Translations under genes and position numbers: made by a program
Shown here: one piece after another, positions 37,632 to 47,635 of the stretch
How the letters are laid out: each line of letters opens with the position of its first letter
How positions within the stretch are numbered: the first letter of the stretch is position 1
Notes under the pieces: model-generated
Told to the model about the DNA's origin: nothing
The model's input: only the letters and a program-made list of their open reading frames with translations
Databases searched by the model: none
DNA from: Acidobacteriota bacterium
Lineage (GTDB): Bacteria > Actinomycetota > Actinomycetes > Actinomycetales > Microbacteriaceae
Length of the DNA stretch: 64,000 nucleotides
Assembly: GCA_019352055.1 (NCBI GenBank)
Contig: JABBOB010000001.1
Span: 28,559-92,558 of the forward strand
Direction: 5' to 3'

Positions 37632-39026
37632 TCACCAGACCTTGCCGGGGTTGAGGATGCCGAGCGGGTCGAAGGCCGCCTTCACCCGGCGGGAGAGCGC
37701 CATCACGTCCTCGCCGAGCTCCTCCGCGATCCACCGGCGCTTCAGCACGCCCACCCCGTGCTCGCCGGTCAGGGTGCCGCCGAGCGCGATCGCGGCCCGG
37801 AACAGCTCCTCCCCCGCGGCCCACACGACCTCCGGGATCTCGCCGGGCGCGTGCGGCACGGAGGGCGGGATCACGATGTTCGGATGCAGGTTCCCGTCAC
37901 CGGCGTGGGCGATCGTCGGGATCGGGAGGCCGTGCCGCCGCGCGATGTCGTCGACCGCGTCGAACATGGCGGGGAGTGCGGTGCGCGGCACGCAGACGTC
38001 CTCGATCAGCACGTCGCCGAGCTTCGCGAAGGCGGGATGCGCTGCTCGGCGCAGCGCGACCAGCGCGGCGGCGGTCGCCGGATCGGCGGCGACCGCACCC
38101 TCGCCGCCCGCGGCGCGGATGAGGTCGAGCGCCGCATCCGCCTCGCGCGGCGCGGCGCCGCCATCCGTCTGGACGAGGAGGAAGGCCCCGCGGCCGCTGA
38201 GCGACGGCACGTCGCCCGCCGGCCCCTCGCCCGCGGCCACGAGCGCGTCGAGCGCGGCGCACGTCGCCGCGTCCATCAGCTCGAGCGCCGCGCAGCGGAG
38301 GCCGGAGGCCGTGATCGCCGCCGCAGCCGCAGCGGCGGCGCGGACGTCGGGGAACGTCGCCCCGATCGTCACGACCGGGTCGGAGCTCCCGCGCCGCAGC
38401 TTCAGCGTCGCCTCCACGACCACGCCGAGCGTCCCCTCCGACCCGATGAGCAGCGCCGCGAGGTCGTACCCGGTGACGCCCTTGACCGTTCCCCGGCCGA
38501 GTCGCAGCAGGGTGCCGTCCGCGAGCACCACCCGCAGACCGAGCACGCTCTCCCGGGTCACGCCGTACTTCGCGCACAGCAGTCCGCCGGCGTTCGTCGC
38601 GATGTTGCCGCCCACGGTGGAGATCGCCCGGCTCGCGGGGTCCGGAGGCCACCAGAGGCCGTGCGGTTCGAGCGCCGCCGCGAGCGCATCGGTCACGACA
38701 CCGGGCTCGACCACGGCCGTCTCGTTGCCGGCGTCGATCTCGAGCACGCGGTCCATCCCGCTGACGTCGAGCACCACGCTGCCCTCGGTGGCCACCGCCC
38801 CGCCGGCGAGCCCCGTCCCGGCACCGCGCGGGACCACGGGCACCCGGTGCTCGGTCGCGAGCCGCAGCACCGCCTGCACGTCGGCGACATCGCGCGCGTG
38901 CACGACCGCGAGCGGTCGCTCGTCGGTGGTCCAGCCGCTGCGGTCCGTCCGGACGCGGTCGAGCTCGGGCCGATCGGTGCGCACCGCGGGGCCGAGCCCG
39001 GCGGCGAGCTCGTCGAGGAATGCCAT
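37632..39026 (-). CDS. FAD-linked oxidase (GlcD/D-lactate dehydrogenase-like)
   Basis: 464 aa; VPVVPRGAGTGLAGGAVATEGSVVLD, TVGGNIATNAGGLLCAKYG, GTLTGEHGVGVLKRRWI. Confidence 0.93.
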   Translation of the reverse strand: MAFLDELAAGLGPAVRTDRPELDRVRTDRSGWTTDERPLAVVHARDVADVQAVLRLATEHRVPVVPRGAGTGLAGGAVATEGSVVLDVSGMDRVLEIDAGNETAVVEPGVVTDALAAALEPHGLWWPPDPASRAISTVGGNIATNAGGLLCAKYGVTRESVLGLRVVLADGTLLRLGRGTVKGVTGYDLAALLIGSEGTLGVVVEATLKLRRGSSDPVVTIGATFPDVRAAAAAAAAITASGLRCAALELMDAATCAALDALVAAGEGPAGDVPSLSGRGAFLLVQTDGGAAPREADAALDLIRAAGGEGAVAADPATAAALVALRRAAHPAFAKLGDVLIEDVCVPRTALPAMFDAVDDIARRHGLPIPTIAHAGDGNLHPNIVIPPSVPHAPGEIPEVVWAAGEELFRAAIALGGTLTGEHGVGVLKRRWIAEELGEDVMALSRRVKAAFDPLGILNPGKVW

Positions 39027-39072
39027 GCCGCCAGCCTATGGATCGGCGCGACCCGCCCCAGAGCGTCGGCGC

Positions 39073-39565
39073 ATGGCCGACGCACAGCCCTCCGACGCGG
39101 ATCCGCACGACGGGCGGCACGAGACCGTCACCGAGCGGCTCGACCGCAACTGGAACCAGCTGCTGCAGGAGCTTCGCGTGCTGCAGACCGGCACGCAGCT
39201 GCTCACGGGCTTCCTGCTGACCCTCGCGTTCCACGTTCCAGTCGACCTTCCACGGGCTCGCCGGCTGGCAGACGGCGCTCTCCCTCCTGGACGTGTCCCT
39301 CGCGGTGCTCTCCATCGTCGTCGCGCTGATGCCCGTCGCGCTGCATCGGGCGCTGTTCCGGCGCAGGGCGATGGGCGAGCTCGTGGAGTGAACGGACCGC
39401 ACGCTGCGCATCGGGCTGATATCGACGGGCGCCGCGATCGTGGGCGCCCTGGGGCTCGTGTTCAGCGTGGCGGCGGGGGTGCCCGGCACGATCGCCGCCG
39501 CCCTGCTGGGCGCCCTGCTCGTGGCCGGGGTGCGGCTCGCGCTCCCCCTGCGCCTCCAGCGCGAC
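39073..39565 (+). pseudogene. DUF6328-like membrane protein, disrupted by frameshift and in-frame stop
   Basis: Frame 1: ETVTERLDRNWNQLLQELRVLQTGTQLLTGFLLTLAF; then frame 2: FQSTFHGLAGWQTALSLLDVSLAVLSIVVALMPVALHRALFRRRAMGELVE, TGA at 39389, same frame continues TDRTLRIGLISTGAAIVGALGLVFSVAAGVPGTIAAALLGALLVAGVRLALPLRLQRD. 3' end approximate. Confidence 0.75.
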
Positions 39566-39774
39566 GCGCCCGCGCCGCACGGCGCCGCGAGCGCAGAGGC
39601 CGAGGCGTCCCGGCCTCTGCGCTCGCGGCCGGCAGGACCCCGCGGCGAACCGGAGCCCGTCGGCGCGCGCAGCAGCGGGCGTGACGACCGCGGCGCATTC
39701 CCGGTCGAACCGGACCCGGGAACGACTCCGCTCCCCCGCGCGTCCCGGGGACAGGCACGGCAGGCCGACGGCGA

Positions 39775-40602
39775 TCACGCGCGCTTGCGCGTGCTCCCTC
39801 CCGACGGCGGCTTGGACTTCGCCCGGTTCGCCTCGACGCTGCGCTTCAACGCCTCCATGAGGTCGATCACCTCGCCGTCGCCCTCGTCCTCGGTGACACC
39901 GAAGGTGGCCTCGGTGTCGACCGACTCGCCCTGCTCGAGCTTCGCTTCGACGAGCTGCTTGAGCTGGCGCTGGTAGTCGTCCGTGTACTCGGCCGGGGTG
40001 AAGTCGCTCTCGAAGCTCTGCACGAGGCTCGTCGCCATGTCGATCTCTCGCTTCTGGATGCGCACGTCGGCGTCGAGGGACGGGAAGGACGCCTCGCGCA
40101 CCTCGTCGTCCCAGAGCAGGGACTGCAGGAGCAGCACCTTGCCCTGCGCACGGAGCACGCCGAGCCGCGTCTTCTGGCGGAGCGTGAACTGGACGATCGC
40201 GACGCGCTCGGTGTCCTCGAGCACCTTCCGCATCAGCACGTACGAGCGGGGGCTCTTGGCGTCGGGCTCGAGGTAGTAGCTGCGGTCGAGCCGGATCGTG
40301 TCCACCTGGTCGGCGGGCACGAACTCGACGACGTCGATCTCACGGCTCCGCTCCGAGGGGAGCGACTTCAGGTCGTCCGGGCTGAGGACGACCGTGCGGT
40401 CCCCCGCGTCGTAGGCCTTGTCGATGTCCTGGAACTCGACGACGCGACCGCAGACCTCGCAGCGGCGCTGGTAGCGGATCCGGCCGCCGTCGGCGTTGTG
40501 CACCTGATGCAGCGGGAGGTCGTGGTCCTCCGTCGCGGAGTACAGCTTCACTGGCACGTTGACCAGCCCGAAGGTGATCGCGCCTCGCCAGATGCTGCGC
40601 AT
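39775..40602 (-). CDS. ku: Non-homologous end joining protein Ku
   Basis: 275 aa; MRSIWRGAITFGLVNVPVKLYSATEDHDLPLHQVHNADGGRIRYQRRCEVCG. Confidence 0.98.
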   Translation of the reverse strand: MRSIWRGAITFGLVNVPVKLYSATEDHDLPLHQVHNADGGRIRYQRRCEVCGRVVEFQDIDKAYDAGDRTVVLSPDDLKSLPSERSREIDVVEFVPADQVDTIRLDRSYYLEPDAKSPRSYVLMRKVLEDTERVAIVQFTLRQKTRLGVLRAQGKVLLLQSLLWDDEVREASFPSLDADVRIQKREIDMATSLVQSFESDFTPAEYTDDYQRQLKQLVEAKLEQGESVDTEATFGVTEDEGDGEVIDLMEALKRSVEANRAKSKPPSGGSTRKRA

Positions 40603-40727
40603 GACCCGCCCTCCCGCGACCCGCGGATCGCCTGATGAAGCACCGAGTATGGCGCTGGGCGGCCGGATCGGCCAGCCGTGCGCATCGAACTCAGGAGGTC
40701 AGCAGACTTCCAGGAGACCCTGAGCCC

Positions 40728-43175
40728 GTGGTCGACGCAGCGAAGCAGGTCGTGGAGGTCGACGGACGTCGGGTGAGCCTCACGAACCTCGACAAGGTCC
40801 TCTACCCGGCCGACGGCTTCACCAAGGGCGACGTGCTCGCCTACTACGCCGCGGTGGCCTCGGCGCTGGTGCCGCTCGCAGCCGGCCGGCCCGCGACGCG
40901 CAAGCGCTGGCCCGACGGCGTGGGCACCCCGGAGGAGCCCGGGCAGACGTTCTTCGTCAAGAACCTCGAGTCCCATGCCCCCGACTGGATCCGCCGGGGG
41001 ACGATCGAGCACCGGTCGGGCGAGACGACCTACCCGGTCGTCGACGACCTCGCCACGCTGGCCTGGCTCGCGCAGCAGGCGACGCTCGAGCTGCATGTGC
41101 CGCAGTGGCGATTCACGAAGGACGGGGCAGCGGGACGCCCGGACCGCCTGGTGCTCGACCTCGACCCCGGCGAGGGCACCGGCCTGCCGGAGTGCGCCCG
41201 GGTCGCGCGCCTCCTCCGCCCGCTCCTGCAGGGCATGGATCTCGAGCTGTTCCCCGTCACGAGCGGATCGAAGGGCATCCACCTGTTCGCCCACCTCGGC
41301 GGCCGCTGGACGTCGGACCAGGTCACCGACGTCGCGCACGAGCTCGCGCGGTCCCTCGAGGCGGATCACCCCGACCTCGTCGTCAGCGACATGAAGAAGG
41401 CCACCCGCCTCGGGAAGGTGCTCGTCGACTGGAGCCAGAACCGTGCGGCGAAGACGACGCTCGTGCCGTACTCCCTCCGCGGCACCGTGCACGTGCAGGC
41501 GAGCGCGCCGCGGACGTGGGAGGAGCTGGAGGCCCCGGACCTCCGGCAGCTGCGGCCCGACGAGGTCGTCCTTCGCCTCGAGCGGGACGGCGACCTGCTC
41601 GCCGGCCTGGCGCCGGCGGCCGCGCGCCGGGACGCGCTCAGCCGCTACCGGTCGATGCGCGACGCGGGTCGCACCCCGGAGCCGGTCCCGGGGGAGACGC
41701 CCGCGCGGGGGGACGACGACACCTTCGTGATCCAGGAGCACCACGCGAGCCGGCTGCACTGGGACTTCCGGCTCGAGCGGAACGGGGTGCTCGTGTCGTG
41801 GGCGCTGCCGAAGGGGGTGCCGGGGACCGGCGGGCGCGACCATCTCGCGGTGCACACCGAGGACCATCCGCTCGAGTACGCGACGTTCACGGGAGACATC
41901 CCGAAGGGCGAGTACGGGGGCGGCCACGTGGAGACGTGGGACAGCGGCCGGTACGAGACCGAGAAGTTCCGCGACGACGAGGTCATCGTCACGCTGCACG
42001 GCGCGCAGGGCGGGGGGCTCGGCGGCGAGGCCGTCAAGCTCGCGCTGATCCGCACGGAGCGCGACAGGCCGGAGGGCAGCCAGGGCGAGCAGTGGCTCAT
42101 CCACCGCATGGCACTGGACGGGTCCGGGCAGCGGGACGGGCCGCGGCGCGCTCGGAGGTCGCGTGGGCGGGAGGACCACGAGCTGGCGAGCCCGTCCGCC
42201 GCGGCCCCGAAGCCGATGCTCGCCGTCGCGAACGCGCCGATCGATCCCGACGAGCACTGGTCGGTGGAGATGAAGTGGGACGGCGTGCGCTGCATCGCGC
42301 GGATCGCCGACGGCCGGGTGACCCTCACCAGCCGGAACGACCTCGATCTCACGCCCGCCTACCCGGAGCTGCAGGAGCTCGCCGGGCGGGTGCACGCCGA
42401 CGGCGCTGTGCTCGACGGCGAGATCGTCGCCCTCGACGCGCGCGGACGGCCGTCGTTCTCGCGCCTGCAGCAGCGGATGGGGCTGACCAGGAAGCAGGAC
42501 GTCGAGCCCGCCATGCGGCAGCAGCCGGTGCGGCTCCTGCTGTTCGACGTGCTGGAGGTGGACGGGCGGGCCACGGCCCGGGCGCCGTACCGGGACCGCC
42601 GGGACCTCCTCGAGCGCCTCGTCGACGGCGGCGGGACCGTCGACGTGCCGCCCGTCGTCGCGACGGCGACGGGCGACGCCCTCGGCCCGGCGGTCGACGA
42701 GGCCATGGCGACGAGCGCCCGACTGGGGCTCGAGGGCGTCGTCGTGAAGCGGTCCGGCGGGGCGTACCGGCTCGGCGCGCGGTCGAAGGACTGGGTGAAG
42801 CGGAAGCACGAGCGGCAGCAGGAGGTCGTCGTCGGCGGCTGGCGACCGGGCAACGGCCGGCGGGAGGGCGGCGTGGGCAGCCTGCTGGTGGGCGTCAACG
42901 AGGACGGCGCGCTGCGCTACGTCGGCCGGGTGGGCACCGGATTCAGCGATGCGGACCTCGACGCGATCGGCGCGCGACTCGCCTCGCACGGCAGGAGGAC
43001 GAGCCCGTTCGCCGACGTGCCGCGCGCGGACGCGAGCGACGCCCACTGGGTGACCCCCTCCCTCGTCGCCGAGGTGCGGTTCGCGGAGTGGACCGACGAC
43101 GGTCGCCTGCGACAGGCGAGCTGGCGCGGCTGGCGCCCGGACAAGCGGCCGGACGAGGTCGTCCGGGAGTCCTGA
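40728..43175 (+). CDS. ligD: ATP-dependent DNA ligase LigD (Pol-PE-Lig order)
   Basis: GTG with AGGAG upstream; primase-like VEVDGRRVSLTNLDKVLYPADGFTKGDVLAYY, phosphoesterase FVIQEHHASRLHWDFRLERNGVLVSWALPKG, ligase VEMKWDGVRCIARIADG. An in-frame ATG at 40635 is an alternative. Confidence 0.96.
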   Translation: MVDAAKQVVEVDGRRVSLTNLDKVLYPADGFTKGDVLAYYAAVASALVPLAAGRPATRKRWPDGVGTPEEPGQTFFVKNLESHAPDWIRRGTIEHRSGETTYPVVDDLATLAWLAQQATLELHVPQWRFTKDGAAGRPDRLVLDLDPGEGTGLPECARVARLLRPLLQGMDLELFPVTSGSKGIHLFAHLGGRWTSDQVTDVAHELARSLEADHPDLVVSDMKKATRLGKVLVDWSQNRAAKTTLVPYSLRGTVHVQASAPRTWEELEAPDLRQLRPDEVVLRLERDGDLLAGLAPAAARRDALSRYRSMRDAGRTPEPVPGETPARGDDDTFVIQEHHASRLHWDFRLERNGVLVSWALPKGVPGTGGRDHLAVHTEDHPLEYATFTGDIPKGEYGGGHVETWDSGRYETEKFRDDEVIVTLHGAQGGGLGGEAVKLALIRTERDRPEGSQGEQWLIHRMALDGSGQRDGPRRARRSRGREDHELASPSAAAPKPMLAVANAPIDPDEHWSVEMKWDGVRCIARIADGRVTLTSRNDLDLTPAYPELQELAGRVHADGAVLDGEIVALDARGRPSFSRLQQRMGLTRKQDVEPAMRQQPVRLLLFDVLEVDGRATARAPYRDRRDLLERLVDGGGTVDVPPVVATATGDALGPAVDEAMATSARLGLEGVVVKRSGGAYRLGARSKDWVKRKHERQQEVVVGGWRPGNGRREGGVGSLLVGVNEDGALRYVGRVGTGFSDADLDAIGARLASHGRRTSPFADVPRADASDAHWVTPSLVAEVRFAEWTDDGRLRQASWRGWRPDKRPDEVVRES

Positions 43176-43216
43176 GCGGGCCGCGGCCCGTCGGCCGCCG
43201 GGGCTACCGTGGTGGC

Positions 43217-43345
43217 ATGACGCGGCAGGGGACGCCCGAGGGCACGCCTTCGGAGGACGAGGTGGCGCACGACTTCACGATGCCCGGTGACGCGGACCTG
43301 CGCCCGGCGCCCGATGAGGACGGCGACGACGAGGACGGATCGTGA
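43217..43345 (+). CDS. Small acidic hypothetical protein
   Basis: MTRQGTPEGTPSEDEVAHDFTMPGDADLRPAPDEDGDDEDGS; stop overlaps the next GTG (GTGA). Confidence 0.45.
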   Translation: MTRQGTPEGTPSEDEVAHDFTMPGDADLRPAPDEDGDDEDGS

Positions 43346-43770
43346 GCGGCCGGGCCGTCGGCTGGACGATCTCGCTCGGAGTGTTCATCGCCGGGGCGGT
43401 CATCGCGCTCGTCGCTTCGCGCACGAGCGAGGAGAACCGGCGCCGCGCGGCCGATTCCGCACAGCTGCTGCGCGACCGGGCGGGCGCATCGGCCGCGCAT
43501 CTGCGCGAGCGGACCGTCGAGACCGCGAACGACCTCCGCAACCAGTGGACGGAGACCGCCCTCGAGGTGCGCGATCGCTGGAGCACGACCGCTGAGGAGG
43601 TGCGCGCCCGCGCGGTCGACACCGCCGAGGACTGGCGGGAGCGATCGAGTGAGGGCATCGAGCGCGCGCTCCGCCAGGCCGCGGAGGCGCGCGACGAATC
43701 GCTCGCGTCGCTGGACGACGAGGACGAGGATCCCGCACCGGACGCCCAGCGCGACCGCAGCGAGGACTGA
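43342..43770 (+). CDS. Membrane-anchored coiled-coil hypothetical protein
   Basis: GTG start; single TM VGWTISLGVFIAGAVIALVAS then Glu/Arg/Ala-rich helical heptads. Confidence 0.6.
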   Translation: MSGRAVGWTISLGVFIAGAVIALVASRTSEENRRRAADSAQLLRDRAGASAAHLRERTVETANDLRNQWTETALEVRDRWSTTAEEVRARAVDTAEDWRERSSEGIERALRQAAEARDESLASLDDEDEDPAPDAQRDRSED

Positions 43771-43807
43771 GCGGACGCACGGAGGCCGCTCGGTAGATTC
43801 GTCCCTC

Positions 43808-45148
43808 ATGGCCGACTCCGCGTTGATCCCCGGACGCCTGGATGCGTGGATGGCGAGCCAGCGCTGGTTCGCGAACTCGACGGGCGACGCGCTCTCGACG
43901 GTGGGCTCCCTCCCGTTGACCGCCGACGGGAACGTCGTGATCTCCTTCGTCCGCGACGCGACACCCGGAGCGGAGGCGCTGTACCAGGTGCCGATCACGA
44001 CGGCGGCCGACGAGCCCGGCGGTCCGGTCCGGCAGCTGGACGGCCCGCGCACCGACGCCTTCGTGCAGGCGCTGCTGGATCTGCTCTTCAGCGGATCGGT
44101 GGCACGCGGCGGTGCCGGAGCGGCGAGCGCGCATGGCGTCCGGATCGGCTGGAGCGGCCCGGTTCCGACCCTGCGGGGCGCCCGGGTGCTGTCGGGCGAG
44201 CAGTCGAACACCTCGATCATCGTCGACGCCGAACGGGCGGACGGCTCATCGGCGGCCCTGATGGTGAAGGTGTTCCGAGCGCTCCACGACGGGGAGAACC
44301 CGGACGTCGTGCTGCAGTCCGCCATCTCCGCGGCCGGTTCCCGTCGCGTGCCCGAGACCTACGGCGCCGTCGTCGGCGCCTGGCCCGATCCCGCCGCTCC
44401 CGACGGGACGGCGCACGGCGACCTCGCAGTCGCGCAGGAGTTCCTCGCAGACACGCGCGACGCCTGGCGGGTGGCGCTGGACGCGGCCCGCGCGGGCGAG
44501 GACTTCGCCGCGCCGGCCCGCGACCTCGGCGCCGCGACGGCCGAGGTGCATCGCGTGCTCGCCTCCGCGCTGCCCACCACGCCCGCAAACGAGCGCTCGC
44601 GCATCGCCGTGCTCGGCAGCATGCGGGTCCGTGCTGCGGCGGCGACCGTGCTCGTGCCCTCCCTCGCCGCGGCCGGCGACCGCATCACCGCCGCGCTCGA
44701 GGCGGCTGCGAGCGGCGAGTGGCCGGTGCTGCAGCGGGTCCATGGGGACTACCACCTCGGCCAGGTGCTGCAGGTGCCGGACCGCGGATGGGTGCTGCTC
44801 GACTTCGAGGGCGAGCCCCTGCGACCGATGGCGGAGCGCAACGAGCCCGACCTGGCCCTGCGCGATGTGGCCGGCATGCTGCGCTCGTTCGACTACGTGG
44901 CCGGGACGATCGCCCACGAAGGCGGCGACGCACCGGCCGCCCGGGCGTGGGCGGACCAGGCGCGAAGCGCCTTCCTGGCGGGATACGAGGCCGAGCTCGG
45001 CTTGTCCCTCGCCCCGTTCTCGACGCTGCTCGCCGCGCTCGAACTCGACAAGGCGCTCTACGAGTGCGTCTACGAGGCACGCAACCGGCCGACGTGGCTC
45101 CCCATCCCCGAACTGGCCGTGCACCGGCTGCTGGAGGCCGTCGCATGA
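43808..45148 (+). CDS. Maltokinase / aminoglycoside phosphotransferase-like kinase
   Basis: 447 codons; RLDAWMASQRWFANS, EQSNTSIIV, LQRVHGDYHLGQVLQVPDRGWVLLDFEGEPLRPMAERNEPDLALRDVAGMLRSFDY. Confidence 0.85.
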   Translation: MADSALIPGRLDAWMASQRWFANSTGDALSTVGSLPLTADGNVVISFVRDATPGAEALYQVPITTAADEPGGPVRQLDGPRTDAFVQALLDLLFSGSVARGGAGAASAHGVRIGWSGPVPTLRGARVLSGEQSNTSIIVDAERADGSSAALMVKVFRALHDGENPDVVLQSAISAAGSRRVPETYGAVVGAWPDPAAPDGTAHGDLAVAQEFLADTRDAWRVALDAARAGEDFAAPARDLGAATAEVHRVLASALPTTPANERSRIAVLGSMRVRAAAATVLVPSLAAAGDRITAALEAAASGEWPVLQRVHGDYHLGQVLQVPDRGWVLLDFEGEPLRPMAERNEPDLALRDVAGMLRSFDYVAGTIAHEGGDAPAARAWADQARSAFLAGYEAELGLSLAPFSTLLAALELDKALYECVYEARNRPTWLPIPELAVHRLLEAVA

Positions 45149-47262
45149 CCACCGAGATCCCGCTCGCCCTGCCCGCCGTCCCCGCAGCGGAGCGACGACC
45201 GATGACCCGCACCCATCACGGGGACGCCGTCGTCGACGACTACGAGTGGCTGCGCGACCGGGACGACCCGGCCGTCATCGCCTACCTCGAGGCGGAGAAC
45301 GCCTACACGGACGCGCGCCTCGCGGGGCTCGAGCCGCTGCGCGCCGCGATCTTCGGCGAGATCAAGTCGCGGACGAAGGAGACCGACCTCTCCGTGCCGT
45401 CCCGCGAGGGCGACTGGTGGTACTTCAGCCGCACCCAGGAGGGCAAGCAGTACGCACGGCACTGCCGCGCGCCGATCTCGAGCCCGGACGACTGGACGCC
45501 TCCGGTGCTCGGCGACGAGGTGCCCGGCGAGCAGGTGCTGCTCGACGACGACGTCGAGGCGGCGGACCACGAGTTCTACTCGCTCGGGAGCTTCGACGTC
45601 TCCCCCGACGGCCGGCTGCTGCTCTGGGCCGTCGACACCGTCGGCGACGAGCGGTACGTGCTGCACGTGAAGAACCTCGCCACCGGCGAGCTGCTCCCCG
45701 ACGTGGTCGAGGGCACCATGCCGGGCGCGCTGTTCGACGCGGGCGGCACCGGGATCTACTACACGACCTGCGACGAGGCGTGGCGGCCGGACACCGTGTG
45801 GCGGCATGCGCTGGGCGCCACCGGGGACGACGAGGTCGTCTTCGCGGAGTCCGACGAGCGCTACTGGGTCGGCGTCGGTATGACGCGCAGTCGCCGCTAC
45901 GTCGAGATCGGCGTCGGCTCGAAGGTCACGAGCGAGTCGCGCCTGCTCGACACCCGGCGTCCGGAGGCGGGTTTCCAGCTCGTCTGGCCGAGGACCGAAG
46001 GGGTCGAGTACTCGGTCGAGCACGCCGTGCTCGACGGGCGCGACCGCCTCCTGATCCTGCACAACGACGGCGCGGAGGACTTCGAGCTCGTCGCCGTGGA
46101 CCCGGCCGACCCGCAGGGCGCGCGCGACGTGCTGCTGCCGTTCACGCCGGGCGTGCGGCTCGAGGAGGTGGACGCGTTCGAGCGGTTCGTCGCCGTCTCC
46201 TACCGCGAGGGGGGCCTCGCGCGCGTGGGGCTGCTCACGCCCCGGGGCATCGACGAGATCCGGTTCGAGGAGCCGCTGTTCACGGCGGGCATCGGCTCGA
46301 ACCCGGAGTGGGCGCAGCCGACGCTGCGGATCGGCTTCGGCTCGATGGTGACCCCCTCCACCGTCTTCGACCTCGACACCATCACGGGCGAGCGTCGCGT
46401 GCTGAAGCAGCAGCCGGTGCTCGGCGACTACGACCCGACCGCGTACCGCCAGCACCGCGAATGGGCCACCGCGGAGGACGGCACGCTCGTGCCGATCTCG
46501 GTCGCGGGGCGCGCGGACCTGATGGACGACCGGTCGCACGCGGCACCGATGCTGCTCTACGGCTACGGCTCCTACGAGGCGAGCATCGACCCGGCGTTCT
46601 CGATCGCGCGGCTCTCGCTGCTCGACCGCGGGGTGCTCTTCGCGATCGCCCACGTGCGCGGCGGCGGCGAGATGGGCCGCCACTGGTACGAGCAGGGCAA
46701 GACGTTCACGAAGCGGAACACCTTCACGGACTTCGTCGCAGCTGCGCGCCACCTCGTCGCCCAGGACTGGACGGAGCCGTCCCGCCTCGTCGCAGAGGGG
46801 GCGAGCGCCGGCGGCCTGCTGATGGGTGCCGTCGCGAACCTGGCCCCCGACCTGTTCGCGGGCATCCACGCCGGCGTGCCGTTCGTCGACCCGCTGACCT
46901 CGATCCTCGACCCCTCGCTGCCGCTGACGGTCATCGAGTGGGACGAGTGGGGCGATCCCCTGCACGACCCCGAGGTGTACGCCTACATGAAGTCGTACTC
47001 CCCCGTGGAGAACGTGGGCGACCACCCCTACCCCCGGATCCTGGCCACGACGTCGCTGAACGACACCCGGGTGCTGTACGTCGAGCCGGCGAAGTGGGTG
47101 GCCCGGCTCCGCGAGGTCGGCGCGGACGTGCTGATGAAGACGGAGATGAGCGCCGGGCACGGCGGCGTGTCCGGCCGGTACGCCGCCTGGCACGAGCGGG
47201 CGTTCGAGCTCGCGTGGATCATCGACGTGCTCGGCCTCGCCCCCGCCGAACCCGCGAGGTAG
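45145..47262 (+). CDS. ptrB: S9 family peptidase, oligopeptidase B-like
   Basis: 706 codons; YEWLRDRDDPAVIAYLEAENAYTD, LLYGYGSYEASIDPAFS, VAEGASAGGLLMGAVAN, MSAGHGGVSGRY. Confidence 0.93.
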   Translation: MTTEIPLALPAVPAAERRPMTRTHHGDAVVDDYEWLRDRDDPAVIAYLEAENAYTDARLAGLEPLRAAIFGEIKSRTKETDLSVPSREGDWWYFSRTQEGKQYARHCRAPISSPDDWTPPVLGDEVPGEQVLLDDDVEAADHEFYSLGSFDVSPDGRLLLWAVDTVGDERYVLHVKNLATGELLPDVVEGTMPGALFDAGGTGIYYTTCDEAWRPDTVWRHALGATGDDEVVFAESDERYWVGVGMTRSRRYVEIGVGSKVTSESRLLDTRRPEAGFQLVWPRTEGVEYSVEHAVLDGRDRLLILHNDGAEDFELVAVDPADPQGARDVLLPFTPGVRLEEVDAFERFVAVSYREGGLARVGLLTPRGIDEIRFEEPLFTAGIGSNPEWAQPTLRIGFGSMVTPSTVFDLDTITGERRVLKQQPVLGDYDPTAYRQHREWATAEDGTLVPISVAGRADLMDDRSHAAPMLLYGYGSYEASIDPAFSIARLSLLDRGVLFAIAHVRGGGEMGRHWYEQGKTFTKRNTFTDFVAAARHLVAQDWTEPSRLVAEGASAGGLLMGAVANLAPDLFAGIHAGVPFVDPLTSILDPSLPLTVIEWDEWGDPLHDPEVYAYMKSYSPVENVGDHPYPRILATTSLNDTRVLYVEPAKWVARLREVGADVLMKTEMSAGHGGVSGRYAAWHERAFELAWIIDVLGLAPAEPAR

Positions 47263-47319
47263 TCCGCGCGTCGCTCGAGCCGCGGCGGGTGGCCGCGGGC
47301 CGGGTCGGCGCGGCTCCGG

Positions 47320-47520
47320 TCAGACGTCGAAGACGGTGCCGCACTCCGAGCAGGCGACGACCGGCGTCCACGCGTCCACCGTGAGCACGTTCATCGCACG
47401 GCACTCCGCGAGCGGGCACTCGCCGTGGACGGTCACTCCGACGGCCACACCGTCCCGCGCCTCGCTGAGCGTGTGCTTCGCTCGGCCGACCGCGTCGAGC
47501 ATCGTGCCCTGCTCCCGCAT
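47320..47520 (-). CDS. Small Cys-containing (zinc-ribbon-like) hypothetical protein
   Basis: 66 aa; GECPLAECRAMNVLTVDAWTPVVACSECGTVFDV, four Cys in C-x4-C...C-x2-C. Confidence 0.5.
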   Translation of the reverse strand: MREQGTMLDAVGRAKHTLSEARDGVAVGVTVHGECPLAECRAMNVLTVDAWTPVVACSECGTVFDV

Positions 47521-47635
47521 GCGGCGACCCCCGTCCTCGGCACCACGCTAGGGGCCCCAGCCAGGCCTGACCAGGCCCTCCGGCGTGTCCACGAGCCGCT
47601 CCCCCGCGTGATGCGCTGGCCGTGCGACGCTCGTC

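Noticed and set aside
40548-43046. 832-aa minus-strand ORF antisense to ligD
   Set aside because: No domain signature; LigD motifs are unambiguous on the plus strand
45070-47193. 707-aa minus-strand ORF antisense to oligopeptidase B
   Set aside because: Antisense artefact of GC-rich codon third positions
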